A stretch of 47,441 bases of DNA from positions 1 through 47,441 of the forward strand of contig BQJF01000025.1 of assembly GCA_021604565.1 (NCBI GenBank), written 5' to 3'. Positions 27,182 to 35,914 of this stretch are shown piece by piece (positions within the stretch are counted from its first letter, which is position 1; each line of letters opens with the position of its first letter). Position numbers and translations under genes: made by a program. A model generated the notes under the pieces. It was not told the DNA's origin, made no database searches, and saw nothing but the letters and a program-made list of their open reading frames with translations. This DNA is from Minwuia thermotolerans. Its GTDB lineage: Bacteria > Pseudomonadota > Alphaproteobacteria > Minwuiales > Minwuiaceae.

Positions 27182-28477
27182 TCACCCGTTGTTGCGGATG
27201 CGAACGGACAATGCGTGGGCGGTCAGCCCCTCCGCGTCCGCCAGCGTTGCGGCTGCGGGGCCGATCCGGCGCAGGCTGTCGGCGTCGCAGCGCACGAAGG
27301 TCGTGCGCTTCATGAAATCCAGCAGGTTGAGACCGGAGGAGAAACGGGCACTGCGCGCGGTGGGCAGGACGTGGTTCGGTCCGGCCACATAGTCGCCAAT
27401 GGCTTCCGGCGTGTAGCGACCGAGGAAGATTGCGCCGGCATTGCGGACCTTTGCCATCAGGGCCTCCGGATCGTTGACAGCCAGTTCCAGATGCTCAGGT
27501 GCGAGGCGGTCAACCAGGGCAGGGGCATCGTCCAGATCACCGACCAGAATGATCGCGCCGTGACTTTCCCAGCTCTGCCGCGCCATGCCGGAGCGGTCGA
27601 GTGTCTTGAGGTGGCTTTCCACCGCCTCCGCTACCGCGTCTGCGAACGAGGGATCGTCGGTGATCAGGATTGCCTGCGCCGACACGTCATGCTCCGACTG
27701 GGACAGCAGGTCGGCGGCGATCCAGGCCGGATCATTGTCCCCGTCCGCGACGACGAGGATTTCGGACGGGCCCGCGATCATGTCGATGCCGACCTGTCCG
27801 AAGACGCGGCGCTTGGCGGCCGCGACCCAGGCATTGCCGGGGCCGACGATCTTGTCGACAGGTGCCACACTGCGGGTGCCGTAGGCCAGTGCCGCGACGG
27901 CCTGCGCACCGCCAAGGCGGTAGATCTCGCTGACGCCTGCGCGGCGCGCGGCGGCGATCACCAGCGGGTTGATGACACCGTCGGGCGTCGGCACCACCAT
28001 GGCCACCCGTTCCACCCCCGCGACCCGCGCCGGAATGGCATTCATCAGCACGGAGGAGGGATAGGATGCGGTGCCGCCGGGCACATAGAGCCCGACCGCC
28101 CCGATTGCGGTCCAGCGCGCGCCGAGCACCACACCTTCGTCGTCGGTGAAGCGGTCGTCGGCGGGGCGCTGGCGGGCGTGAAATGCCTCGATACGGCCAG
28201 CCGCCATATCCAGCGCGGCCAGGGTCTCCGGTGCGCACTGGCCTTCGGCTGCCCCGATCTCGTCATCCGTGAACCGCAGTTCTTCCGGGCCGGACAGTTC
28301 CATCCGGTCGAAGCGGCGGGTATATTCGATCAGGGCCGCGTCGCCGTCACGCCGGACGGCGGCGATGATGTCGGCGACGGTGGCGTCAACATCCTCTGAC
28401 GTCTCCCGCTTGTCATCCAGCAGCGAGGTGAAGTCGGCGTCGAAGGATGGCGCGGAACGATCAAGCCGCTTCAGCAT
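27182..28477 (-). CDS. hisD: Histidinol dehydrogenase
   Basis: This 431-residue zinc enzyme performs the last two oxidations of histidine synthesis, histidinol to histidine. Typical segments are [61 protein letters not shown] and [18 protein letters not shown]. Length is normal. GGAGGG precedes the ATG. The first 17 bases overlap the end of hisG, so translation of the two is probably coupled. Confidence 0.97.
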   Translation of the reverse strand: MLKRLDRSAPSFDADFTSLLDDKRETSEDVDATVADIIAAVRRDGDAALIEYTRRFDRMELSGPEELRFTDDEIGAAEGQCAPETLAALDMAAGRIEAFHARQRPADDRFTDDEGVVLGARWTAIGAVGLYVPGGTASYPSSVLMNAIPARVAGVERVAMVVPTPDGVINPLVIAAARRAGVSEIYRLGGAQAVAALAYGTRSVAPVDKIVGPGNAWVAAAKRRVFGQVGIDMIAGPSEILVVADGDNDPAWIAADLLSQSEHDVSAQAILITDDPSFADAVAEAVESHLKTLDRSGMARQSWESHGAIILVGDLDDAPALVDRLAPEHLELAVNDPEALMAKVRNAGAIFLGRYTPEAIGDYVAGPNHVLPTARSARFSSGLNLLDFMKRTTFVRCDADSLRRIGPAAATLADAEGLTAHALSVRIRNNG

Positions 28478-29129
28478 CGACCGCCCTCCGGAACTGCTCG
28501 ATCCAGCCCTGAATCTCCACGGGCCGGGTCTTCAGCGCGGTGCGGTTGACGATCAGGCGGCTGGTGATGTCGGCGATGTGCTCCACTTCCACCAGCCCGT
28601 TGGCCTTCAGCGTGGAACCGGTGGAGACCAGATCGACGATGCGGCGGCACAGGCCCAGCGTCGGCGCCAGTTCCATGGCGCCATTCAGCTTGATGCACTC
28701 TGCCTGCACGCCGCGCTTGGCGAAGTGGGTGGCGGTGATGTGCGGGTACTTCGTGGCGACACGGACGTGTGACCAGCGGGACGGGTCGTCGGTACGTGAC
28801 AGCTCCGCCGGTTCAGCCACGGCCAGGCGGCAGAAACCGATGCCCAGGTCCAGCGGCGCGTAGATGTCCGAATAGTCGAACTCCATCAGCACGTCATGAC
28901 CGGCAATGCCCAGGTGCGCCGCGCCGAAGGCGACGAAGGTGGCCACGTCGAATGAGCGTACCCGGATGATCTCCACGCCCGGATGATTGGTGGCGAACCG
29001 CAACTGGCGCGACTTCGGATCATCGAAGGCAGCCTCCGGCTCGATGCCGGCAGCGCGGACAAGCGGCATGGCTTCCTTGAGAATGCGGCCCTTCGGCAGG
29101 GCGATGACAAGCGGTTCGGTCTTGGTCAT
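28461..29129 (-). CDS. hisG: ATP phosphoribosyltransferase, short form
   Basis: This enzyme joins ATP and PRPP in the first step of histidine synthesis. At 222 residues it is the short form, lacking the C-terminal regulatory domain; such enzymes need HisZ as a partner, and no hisZ is in this window. [34 protein letters not shown] and the PRPP-binding [14 protein letters not shown] are clear. I start at 29129 (MTKTEP). A frame running to 29201 overlaps DUF2948 and was rejected. Six bases separate it from the DUF2948 stop. Confidence 0.96.
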   Translation of the reverse strand: MTKTEPLVIALPKGRILKEAMPLVRAAGIEPEAAFDDPKSRQLRFATNHPGVEIIRVRSFDVATFVAFGAAHLGIAGHDVLMEFDYSDIYAPLDLGIGFCRLAVAEPAELSRTDDPSRWSHVRVATKYPHITATHFAKRGVQAECIKLNGAMELAPTLGLCRRIVDLVSTGSTLKANGLVEVEHIADITSRLIVNRTALKTRPVEIQGWIEQFRRAVDAEAA

Positions 29130-29134
29130 GGGAT

Positions 29135-29623
29135 TCAGCTTTCGCTGTTGTGCTGCTCCGGATCGTCCAGCCCGTGGTCGGGCTGGTTGGGCGTATACCA
29201 AGGCCGCCCCATATCGTCCATCAGCACGTCGATGCAGTCCACGTCCAGCAGCATTGTGATGCCACCGGCAAAGTTCAGCGTCAGTTCCGCGGCGGGGGCG
29301 TCCAGAGGCTTCTGGGTGATGGAAAGCAGTTCCAGCACCGCATCCCCATCCAGCGCCGCCATGCCCTGCGCCCTGACCCGGATCACGTCGTTGATCTGCA
29401 CACCGGCACGGATGCGACTGCCGCCCATGCCGTCCAGCCGCTCGTCTTCCCAGCGGAACCGGTTGCCGACGAAGGCCAGACGTCGCCGGGCCTTCTGGAA
29501 GGCCAGATCGGCGCGCTTCACGGTCGTGCTGACCAGCGCGGCGCTCAATACTTCCAGATCATCTGCATTGACCGCATGAAGATGCAGCCGCGGCAGCGGT
29601 TCGCCCTGGTCCCCTCGCTCCAT
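29135..29623 (-). CDS. DUF2948 family protein
   Basis: This protein of 162 residues has unknown function and is typical of alphaproteobacteria next to murA and his genes. Diagnostic parts are [37 protein letters not shown] and [17 protein letters not shown]. It starts four bases after the murA stop. It appears cytoplasmic and has no obvious active site. Persistence between cell-wall and histidine genes argues for a housekeeping role. Confidence 0.9.
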   Translation of the reverse strand: MERGDQGEPLPRLHLHAVNADDLEVLSAALVSTTVKRADLAFQKARRRLAFVGNRFRWEDERLDGMGGSRIRAGVQINDVIRVRAQGMAALDGDAVLELLSITQKPLDAPAAELTLNFAGGITMLLDVDCIDVLMDDMGRPWYTPNQPDHGLDDPEQHNSES

Positions 29624-29626
29624 CAG

Positions 29627-30889
29627 CTATTCCCTGACCCTCTCCACATCCGCACCGCAGGCCACCAGCTTGGCCTCCAGCCGCTCGTATCCCCGGTCCA
29701 GATGATAGACGCGATTGACGACGGTTTCACCTTCTGCCGCCAGACCGGCCAGAACCAGGGAGACGGAGGCGCGCAGATCGGTTGCCATGACCGGCGCACC
29801 CTTCAGCCCCGGCACGCCCCGGACAAGGGCGGAGCCGCCATGGACCGTGATGTTGGCGCCCATGCGGCCAAGCTCCGGCACATGCATGAAACGGTTCTCG
29901 AAGATCGTCTCCGTGATCATCGCCGCGCCGTGGCTGACCGACATCAGCGCCATGATCTGCGCCTGCATGTCTGTCGGGAAACCGGGATAGGGCTGGGTCA
30001 TGACATCGACACCCAGGATGCCGGCCCCGTTGCGGCGGACCCGAATGCCCTCCGGCAGGTCGTCGATTGTGGCCCCGGCGCGGGAGATCGGCTCCATGAT
30101 GGCTTCGACGATCTCCGGGTCGGCCCCGGCCAGCAGGATGTCGCCGCCGGTGATGGCGGCAGCGACCGCGAAGGTGCCGGTCTCGATCCGGTCCGGCAGC
30201 ACGCGGTGCGTGGCGCCGTGCAGCCGGTCCCTGCCGTGGACGGTCAGGCGGTCGGTGCCGCGCCCTTCGATCTCCGCGCCCATGGCAACCAGCAGGTCGA
30301 TCAGGTCCGCGATCTCCGGCTCCCGCGCCGCGTTCTCCAGCACCGTGGTGCCATCGGCCAGGGCGGCGGCGGTCAGCAGGTTCTCCGTCGCGCCAACGGA
30401 GACGTTCGACATGGTGATGCGCGCGCCCTTCAGCCCATGCGGCGCGCGGGCCTTCATGTAACCGCCCTCGATCTCGATCTCCGCGCCCATGGCGACCAGG
30501 CCGTCGATGTGGATGTTCACCGGACGGGTGCCGATGGCGCAGCCGCCGGGCAGGGAGACCGTTGCCTCCCCCTCCCGCGCCAGCAGGGGGCCGAGCACCA
30601 GCACGCTGGCGCGCATCTTGCGCACGATGTCATAGGGGGCGGTGGTGCTGGTGATGTCGGGCGTGTGCAGGTGCCAGGTGCCACCATCCCGGTCCTCGGC
30701 GCTGGTTCCGTGACCGCGCAGCAGGGCGGCCATGGTCGCGATGTCCATCAGGGCGGGGACATTGGTCAGCGTGACGGGTTCATCGGTCAGCAGGGTCGCG
30801 ACCATCAGCGGCAGGGCGGCGTTCTTGGCACCACTGATGGCAATGGTTCCGTTCAGCGGCTTTCCGCCCCGAATGACAATGCTGTCCAT
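29627..30889 (-). CDS. murA: UDP-N-acetylglucosamine 1-carboxyvinyltransferase MurA
   Basis: This 420-residue cytoplasmic enzyme transfers enolpyruvate to UDP-GlcNAc, the committed step of peptidoglycan synthesis. Lys22 (SGAKNA) and the active-site cysteine Cys117 in [13 protein letters not shown] are present, so sensitivity to fosfomycin would be expected. Later blocks include [19 protein letters not shown] and [14 protein letters not shown]. It begins the run with DUF2948, hisG, hisD, UPF0262 and the phosphatase. A small 57-residue gene lies upstream on the same strand. Confidence 0.98.
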   Translation of the reverse strand: MDSIVIRGGKPLNGTIAISGAKNAALPLMVATLLTDEPVTLTNVPALMDIATMAALLRGHGTSAEDRDGGTWHLHTPDITSTTAPYDIVRKMRASVLVLGPLLAREGEATVSLPGGCAIGTRPVNIHIDGLVAMGAEIEIEGGYMKARAPHGLKGARITMSNVSVGATENLLTAAALADGTTVLENAAREPEIADLIDLLVAMGAEIEGRGTDRLTVHGRDRLHGATHRVLPDRIETGTFAVAAAITGGDILLAGADPEIVEAIMEPISRAGATIDDLPEGIRVRRNGAGILGVDVMTQPYPGFPTDMQAQIMALMSVSHGAAMITETIFENRFMHVPELGRMGANITVHGGSALVRGVPGLKGAPVMATDLRASVSLVLAGLAAEGETVVNRVYHLDRGYERLEAKLVACGADVERVRE

Positions 30890-30990
30890 GTCGTTCCTGT
30901 CTGTCTGATCGCGATCCGGGGTGGTTGCGATTCACCCTGCAGCCTGAAGTCCCGCACAAATCAGGCGATTCCACGGCAGGTCAATGCTTT

Positions 30991-31164
30991 TCAGTGCTTT
31001 TCGGTGTTCTTGATGGCTCCCGCCGGGCGCTCACCTGTCTTTCGCGGCGCGCGGCGGCGTTTCAGGTTCTCCCGCAGCCGTGCGGCCAGCCGTGCCTGCT
31101 TCTCCGCCTCGGCCGCCGCCTTGCCGCCGTTCCGGTCCTTGTCCTCGCCATCACCTGTGGCCAT
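30991..31164 (-). CDS. Small basic protein upstream of murA
   Basis: This 57-residue reading frame starts MATGDGEDKDRNGG and continues through a charged helix AEAEKQARLAARLRENLKRR into a basic tail ending KNTEKH. GGAGAG lies 7-8 bases before the ATG, which supports translation. Short proteins with an ARLAxxLRxNLxRR core are common near murA in alphaproteobacteria, as I recall. Function is unknown. The remaining parts of the murA-cupin gap (30890-30990 and 31165-31281) hold no further gene that I can support. Confidence 0.75.
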   Translation of the reverse strand: MATGDGEDKDRNGGKAAAEAEKQARLAARLRENLKRRRAPRKTGERPAGAIKNTEKH

Positions 31165-31281
31165 TGCCCGTCTCTCCGCTCAGGGTCGTGTGGTTCTAGG
31201 CGGCGGTGCGGTGTGCCGCAAGCTTGACGATGCCGCACCGGCTGTGCCCGATTGAGGCCGCACCGACAGGGAGAGCGGCTG

Positions 31282-31782
31282 ATGACGACAGCGGCGGAGA
31301 TCAGGCAGATGCTGGACATGCAACCGCACCCGGAAGGCGGCTGGTTCGCGGAGATCCATCGTGCCCCGGAGCAACTGGCCGCCGAAGCGCTGCCCGCTGG
31401 CTATGATGGCCCCCGGTCCGTCTCGACCGCGATCTATTACATGCTGGAGGGGGCGGCGATCTCCACCCTGCACCGCCTGCGCTCCGACGAGATCTTCCAT
31501 TTCTATCTGGGTGACCCGGTGGAACAGCTCTGGCTGATGCCGGACGGCAGCCACCGGCTTGTCGCCATCGGCAACGATCTGGCGGCGGGGCAGCGTCCGC
31601 AGGTGGTGGTACCGCGAAACGTGTGGCAGGGTGCGCGTGTACGGGGCGGGCAAGGGTTTGCCCTGCTGGGCACGACGGTAGCCCCCGGTTTCGACTTCGC
31701 GGACTTCGAGATCGGACAGCGCGATGACCTGCTGGCAGGCTGGCCGGACGCCGCGCCCCTGATCCGCGAACTGACACACTGA
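31282..31782 (+). CDS. Cupin-fold DUF985 protein
   Basis: This is a 166-residue single-domain cupin. It begins with HPEGGWFAEIHRA, followed by RSVSTAIYYML, LHRLRSDEIFHFYLGDP and LWLMPDGSHR, then VVVPRNVWQGARVRGG and FALLGTTVAPGFDFADFEIG, matching the DUF985 family in order and length. The His/Asp/Glu residues in the HRLRSDEIFHF strand could bind a metal or sugar nucleotide; the function is unproven. AGGGAGAG precedes the ATG at 31282. It is 15 bases upstream of the pterin dehydratase and probably cotranscribed. Confidence 0.9.
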   Translation: MTTAAEIRQMLDMQPHPEGGWFAEIHRAPEQLAAEALPAGYDGPRSVSTAIYYMLEGAAISTLHRLRSDEIFHFYLGDPVEQLWLMPDGSHRLVAIGNDLAAGQRPQVVVPRNVWQGARVRGGQGFALLGTTVAPGFDFADFEIGQRDDLLAGWPDAAPLIRELTH

Positions 31783-31797
31783 ACAGGAGAGCTTCCG

Positions 31798-32088
31798 ATG
31801 GCGACGAAACTGACCGAAAGCGAACGTGGTGACGCCCTGGCCAGCATCGGCGACTGGTCGCTGGTGGACGGGCGCGATGCCATCACCCGCACGTTCCGGT
31901 TCAAGGACTTCAATGCCGCCTTCGGCTTCATGAGCCGCGTGGCCCTGAAGGCCGAGAAGATGGATCACCACCCGGAATGGTTCAACGTCTACAACAAGGT
32001 CGAGGTCACGCTCTCCACCCATGACGCCGGTGGCCTGACCGAACTGGACATCAGGCTCGCCCGTTTCATGGACAAGGCTGCCGGTTAG
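31798..32088 (+). CDS. phhB: 4a-hydroxytetrahydrobiopterin dehydratase (pterin carbinolamine dehydratase)
   Basis: This 96-residue enzyme recycles the pterin cofactor of aromatic amino acid hydroxylases. The family signature is complete: [16 protein letters not shown] and then [22 protein letters not shown] lies 8 bases before the ATG. No phenylalanine hydroxylase is in the window. It is the last GC-rich gene before the AT-rich island; its stop lies within GGTTAGT, a heptamer that reappears at the far edge of the island. Confidence 0.93.
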   Translation: MATKLTESERGDALASIGDWSLVDGRDAITRTFRFKDFNAAFGFMSRVALKAEKMDHHPEWFNVYNKVEVTLSTHDAGGLTELDIRLARFMDKAAG

Positions 32089-32339
32089 TGACGCCAGCCT
32101 GAAGGTTTGACATTCAACGCTGCGCCAATGCTCGGTCCTTCATATTCTCATCTCAGATGAGGCTGTCATTCCTGAATATTCGCCATCAAGTTCGCCTGCT
32201 GCACCGGCTTCTTCCGCAAAGGCAAATCAAGATCCAATTGAGTGTGACGCGCGAGAAAATCATCAACATGCTTTCTGCTGTTATTGGTGATAAATTGAAA
32301 TTCATACAATATTCGTAAAGTATTTCGGTATGCTAATTC

Positions 32340-32675
32340 ATGGATAAAGCAAATGGTGCTCCGGAATGTTTTTGGTTCCTGATTGCGGCAGTATATTTTA
32401 TTTCTACCGCGATTATTTTTATAAAAATCGAAAGATCAAGAATTTCTTCGAAATTTCCAAAAAATAGAAAATTGTACGACATGCGTTCGGCAATATTTCT
32501 TCCGTATTTTTTCAAAAAAAATGACGCCCCGTTACGATATATGCGCATTCTATTTTCGTATATAGCATTTTCTATAAGGATCTTTATCATATTGATACCA
32601 ATTCTAATGTTAATGTTAATTGTTATTGATGCTATAATTTCCCCGGAATATTTCAGGTTTCTTTTTTTGCGGTGA
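32340..32675 (+). CDS. Small two-helix membrane protein, island family copy 1
   Basis: I do not recognise this family. The 111-residue protein starts MDKANGAPECFWFLI, and the first transmembrane helix runs into AAVYFISTAIIFI. A basic loop of about 30 residues follows, then NDAPLR, then ILFSYIAFSIRIFIILIPIL beginning a second long hydrophobic segment, and a short tail. It aligns without gaps with copies 2 and 3 from NGAPE to PLR. It alone lies on the plus strand and carries about 12 extra C-terminal residues. The ribosome binding site is weak. Immunity or small-toxin roles are possible by analogy with other small membrane proteins in AT-rich islands, but nothing here shows it. Confidence 0.7.
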   Translation: MDKANGAPECFWFLIAAVYFISTAIIFIKIERSRISSKFPKNRKLYDMRSAIFLPYFFKKNDAPLRYMRILFSYIAFSIRIFIILIPILMLMLIVIDAIISPEYFRFLFLR

Positions 32676-32947
32676 GTTTCATTTTCGTAAGCTGGAAGCG
32701 GCGTTTTAACGATAAAAAATTCGCATGAGTGACTGTCTCAAGGAGGTGCGTAGCTGTTCGGTGGGTTAGTGCCGGTACTGTATAGTATATGCTCATTTAA
32801 ATCATGATCTGATTTCGATAGACACAAAAGCAATGATCTCAAATAATCACTCATATTGACAGATCTCGAAAATCATCTCTAATCCTATTAAGTTCATGAT
32901 CTTGCAGATTTGGGAAATTTTACTCAAGAAGGGGGGTGGTGACATTG

Positions 32948-33249
32948 TCATCGAAAGAAGATCACTCCAATCGTCCACGAAATCATAGTAGGTATTATTA
33001 GAAACAAAATCATATTCAAAGCAATTATTATCGAGAATATGATGCGAGGTCTACGCAGTGGGTCATCTTTTTTCTGCTTCATTGCTACAAAAAAACATGT
33101 AGATTTGATATGATACAGTTCTCCAATGTTCCTTAATTCTGAAAATATCTGAGATTTCTCAATTTTTTTGTCAAAAAGACAGAAATAAAAACATATACCA
33201 TTTGAATCAGAAACCAAAGCCATTCTGGTGCGCCATTCATTTCTCGCAA
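32948..33249 (-). pseudogene. Island family copy 2, interrupted by a -1 frame change at A7
   Basis: Read from TTG at 33249 (M-R-E-M-NGAPEWLWFLI; AGGAGAG 7 bases upstream) the frame is open through VYVFISVFLTKK and stops at 33133-33135. At 33163-33169 the message has seven A in the register A-AAA-AAA. A -1 shift there joins IEKSQIFSEL, then KKDDPLRRPRIIFS and a second helix, ending at 32948. The joined protein matches copies 1 and 3 with no gap over 62 residues, so this is one gene. It is a recent frameshift mutant, a homopolymer sequencing error, or a gene using slippage. ATG at 33240 is an alternative start, but TTG gives the same N-terminal length as the sister copies. Confidence 0.75.
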
Positions 33250-33339
33250 ATTTTTGCTCTCCTAGTTTTTCATCGAGAAAAAATAATAGGAATTAGAAAA
33301 ATAAATACTATATGTCAACAGAAAAATTTCAGTGTTCCA

Positions 33340-33639
33340 CTAAAAGAATATTTTTTCAATGAAAATTGCCGCCAATGCAGAGAAGAATACGAATAATATT
33401 TGAAATAAGAGAGCTATTTTTGAAAATAGAATGCCGCTTTTTCGTAGTGGATCTTCTTTATTTCTGAATATGGCAAAAAATAGTACTGAATAGTTAGGGT
33501 CACCAAATTTTTTGTTTTTTCTCAAGTCCGCAAATTTTTCATTCTTCTGAATTTTAGAAAAAATCGCAATCATCAAAAAAAAGAAAACCAAAGATATCAA
33601 AAACCATAACCATTCTGGGGCGCCATTTTTCTCATTCAT
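33340..33639 (-). CDS. Small two-helix membrane protein, island family copy 3
   Basis: This 99-residue protein begins MNEKNGAPEWLWFLI, with a first helix continuing SLVFFFLMIAIF. A Lys-rich loop (KIQKNEKFADLRKNKKF) follows, then NKEDPLRKSGILFSKIALL leading into a second hydrophobic helix and a short IEKIFF tail. It is intact. The ATG at 33639 matches the N-terminal length of copies 1 and 2; an in-frame TTG at 33669 was rejected. With copy 2 it forms a tandem pair on the minus strand, 90 bases apart. Function unknown. Confidence 0.75.
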   Translation of the reverse strand: MNEKNGAPEWLWFLISLVFFFLMIAIFSKIQKNEKFADLRKNKKFGDPNYSVLFFAIFRNKEDPLRKSGILFSKIALLFQILFVFFSALAAIFIEKIFF

Positions 33640-33850
33640 CACATGAAATTTCTTTTGTATATAGTACAATTCTTATGTTAAGAATACTTTGTTCAGTCTC
33701 TATATCGAAATAGCCCAAACGTTCTGTCGGGCAGCTCTGGTCACTGGAGAGGTTCTTGGGTCGCCGATGCTTCCAGCTCGCCGCTGGCATGATATTGATC
33801 CCGCCTGCTCAGATTATCAAGCTTGCCAGCCTTGCTGACAGCGCGGCTGG

Positions 33851-34741
33851 TTAGTTCTGCCTGATCTCCGCGCTGATTGCGATGCCGATGCCGGACAGGA
33901 TGAGGATGCCCGCGCCGAACGCTGCCATGGAAACCGGCTCACCCAGATAGAGCCAGCCGAGCAGGGCGCCCAGCACCGGCTCCCCCAGCAGGCAGATGGC
34001 GACGAAGGCGGGGGGCAGGGTGGCGAGGGTCCAGTTGTAGCTGGTGTGGCCGATCACCTGGCTGACCAGGCCCAGCGCCAGCAGCGCGGCGTATGTTGGC
34101 CAGCCGTAGCCGGTGACCTCGACTTCGAGGGCGCATACGGTAGCCCCAAGCAGCAGGGCTGCGGTACCATAGCAGAGTGTGGCGTAGGATGATGTCTGGA
34201 GCACGGTGCGCGCCTTGCGTCCGCTGATCAGGTAGAGCGCCATGAACAGTCCGCCCGCCACAGCCAGCAACAGGCCGGTTGGATCCCCGTCGAGACGCTG
34301 TGCGCCGTCGAAGGCAAGGACCAGGGTTCCCGTCAGGCAGAGTGCGATGGCCAGCAACAGGCGCCGGTTCGGCATGCCCCGGCCCGTCGCCACGTCGATC
34401 AGGGCGACCCAGACAGGTGTGAGGCTGACCAGGATCGTCGATTCAGCAATCGAGACCCGCTCCAGCGAGGTGATCCAGCTCGCGAAATGCAGGGCCAGGA
34501 ACAGCCCGCCGAGCAGGGACGCGACGACAGCGCGGCGCATCGCTCCAGCGGGCAGTTCGGTGCGGACAGAGAGGGCGATCAGGCCAAACGGTGCGATCAC
34601 AGCCGTCGCGATAGCGACCCGGGCGAGCGCGATCAGCAGCGCCGGGGCCTCCCCCGCCAGCCGGATGAAGATCACCCCATGGCTGACCGCAAACAGGCCG
34701 ACCAGTGCGACGATCAGCGCTGTCCTGCGGTTCAGCGGCAT
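33851..34741 (-). CDS. EamA-family (DMT) transporter
   Basis: This inner-membrane protein of 296 residues has about ten transmembrane helices arranged as two EamA repeats. Signature segments are GVIFIRLAGEAPALLIALAR near the start, ALHFASWITSLERVSIAEST, SLTPVWVALIDV, then YNWTLATLPPAFVAICLLGE and GWLYLGEPVS in the second repeat. Such proteins export amino acids or other metabolites; the substrate is not predictable. It is 17 bases downstream of the glutathione transferase gene and likely cotranscribed. It marks the return to GC-rich sequence after the island. Confidence 0.9.
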   Translation of the reverse strand: MPLNRRTALIVALVGLFAVSHGVIFIRLAGEAPALLIALARVAIATAVIAPFGLIALSVRTELPAGAMRRAVVASLLGGLFLALHFASWITSLERVSIAESTILVSLTPVWVALIDVATGRGMPNRRLLLAIALCLTGTLVLAFDGAQRLDGDPTGLLLAVAGGLFMALYLISGRKARTVLQTSSYATLCYGTAALLLGATVCALEVEVTGYGWPTYAALLALGLVSQVIGHTSYNWTLATLPPAFVAICLLGEPVLGALLGWLYLGEPVSMAAFGAGILILSGIGIAISAEIRQN

Positions 34742-34758
34742 GGCCGGTGCCGTTCGTG

Positions 34759-35382
34759 TCAGGCCTTCTGCGGCATCAGTTCATAGGGACCGACCCAGCC
34801 CTTCATGCCTTGCACCTGCTCCGTCCAGCGCTTGATGTTGGGGAAGTCCGGCCAGCCGGTCATGTGGAACTCGTCCGGGTAGTAGAGGTACCCGAGCAGG
34901 GAGAAATCGGCGATGGTCATGCGGTCGCCCAGCAGGAATTCGTTCTGCGCCAGCCGCCGTTCCACCACCTTCAGCGCCTGCATCATCCGGCCCTTCAGGA
35001 ATTCGTGCACCGCCGGGTCACCGACCTTGGCCAGCACGGCCATGAAGCGGTAGGTCGCGATGTTGGACGTGAACTTGTGGTTGTCGAACAGCATCCAGCG
35101 CAGGATCTCGCGCTCCTCGTCCCTGTTCTGCGGACCGAACTGGCCGATCTGCTCCGCCAGGTAGTTCAGGATCACGCCGGACTGGCTGAGGGTGAGATCG
35201 CCATGCCGCAGCACCGGAACCTCCCCCATCTCGTTGATGGCCAGATATTCGGCTGAGCGGTGTTCGCCGTTGAAGAAGTCGACGAAGCGTGGCTCCCAGT
35301 CCGCGCCTGACATGTTCAGCATCAGTGCCGCCTTGTAGGCATTGCCCGACTGCGCGAAGCAGAACAGTTCGAATTCGGCCAT
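34759..35382 (-). CDS. Glutathione S-transferase family protein
   Basis: This 207-residue cytoplasmic protein has an N-terminal thioredoxin-like domain (FELFCFAQSGNAYKAALML, then NEMGEVPVLRHGDLTLSQSG with the cis-Pro and Ser of the glutathione site) and an all-helical C-terminal domain (MTIADFSLLGYLYY). The Ser in AQSGN is at the usual catalytic position. GGGAGGG precedes the ATG at 35382; a longer frame from 35427 lacks support. Its substrate is unknown. Confidence 0.9.
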   Translation of the reverse strand: MAEFELFCFAQSGNAYKAALMLNMSGADWEPRFVDFFNGEHRSAEYLAINEMGEVPVLRHGDLTLSQSGVILNYLAEQIGQFGPQNRDEEREILRWMLFDNHKFTSNIATYRFMAVLAKVGDPAVHEFLKGRMMQALKVVERRLAQNEFLLGDRMTIADFSLLGYLYYPDEFHMTGWPDFPNIKRWTEQVQGMKGWVGPYELMPQKA

Positions 35383-35530
35383 TTCCGGTCCCTCCCCAAT
35401 GAATTTGCCCCTCACAGGATGGGGCACCCGCCCGAAACGTCAATCGCGGGCAGTAGTCGTTGCCGATAAAGGCGGGCTGGCACTATGATTATGTGTCGAG
35501 GGGCGATGTGCAGGACGGGAACTCTGCAAT

Positions 35531-35908
35531 ATGAAGGTAACAACAGCGACCTATGGCGACGCGATTGTCGTCCGTGCCGAAGGCCGGATCGACCAGTCGT
35601 CCGCTGGTGACTTCCAGAAGGAACTCTCCGGTCTGGTGGATGCGGCGATCGGGACGGAAAAGCAGATCGTGGTCGACCTTTCGAAGGTCGATTACATCTC
35701 CAGTGTCGGTCTGCGGGCGCTGATGGTGGCCAACAAGCAGGCCAAGCCGAAGGGCGTGACCATCCGCATTGCCTCCATGCAGGAGGTGGTGAAGGAGGTC
35801 TTCACGATCAGTCACTTCGACAAGGTCTTCCCGACCTTCGATGAAATGCCAAAGGCGCTGCAGGCGGTCTCGGCGCTGGCTGCGGCGGCCTACACGGACG
35901 AGGACTGA
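35531..35908 (+). CDS. STAS-domain anti-sigma factor antagonist
   Basis: This 125-residue single STAS domain is of the SpoIIAA/RsbV type. RIDQSSAGDFQKEL and VVDLSKVDYISSVGLRAL are diagnostic; Ser57 or Ser58 is the expected phosphorylation site that controls binding to an anti-sigma kinase. The next two genes, 6 and 17 bases on, encode a metallo-beta-lactamase-fold protein and a SpoIIE-type phosphatase that could dephosphorylate it. The kinase partner is not nearby. Confidence 0.92.
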   Translation: MKVTTATYGDAIVVRAEGRIDQSSAGDFQKELSGLVDAAIGTEKQIVVDLSKVDYISSVGLRALMVANKQAKPKGVTIRIASMQEVVKEVFTISHFDKVFPTFDEMPKALQAVSALAAAAYTDED

Positions 35909-35914
35909 AGCACC

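Larger units (their letters stand above)
32100..33840. other. AT-rich accessory island
   Basis: Base composition changes abruptly here: long A and T runs and AT-rich codons replace the GC-rich pattern on both sides. The island holds three related small membrane-protein genes, one on the plus and two on the minus strand. I found no integrase, transposase or tRNA. Gaps at 32089-32339, 32676-32947 and 33670-33850 carry only short coding-like fragments. A palindrome, CTCATCT-C-AGATGAG, is at 32147-32161 near the left edge. Foreign origin is inferred from composition. Confidence 0.8.

Noticed and set aside
32333..32590. An 85-codon open frame antisense to island copy 1.
   Set aside because: It lacks NGAPE and PLR motifs, while the opposite strand has both in register with the other copies.
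32676..32947. A fourth copy of the island family.
   Set aside because: I searched by eye for NGAPE- and PLR-like coding on both strands and found neither; only a 14-codon frame (32726-32770) is visible.
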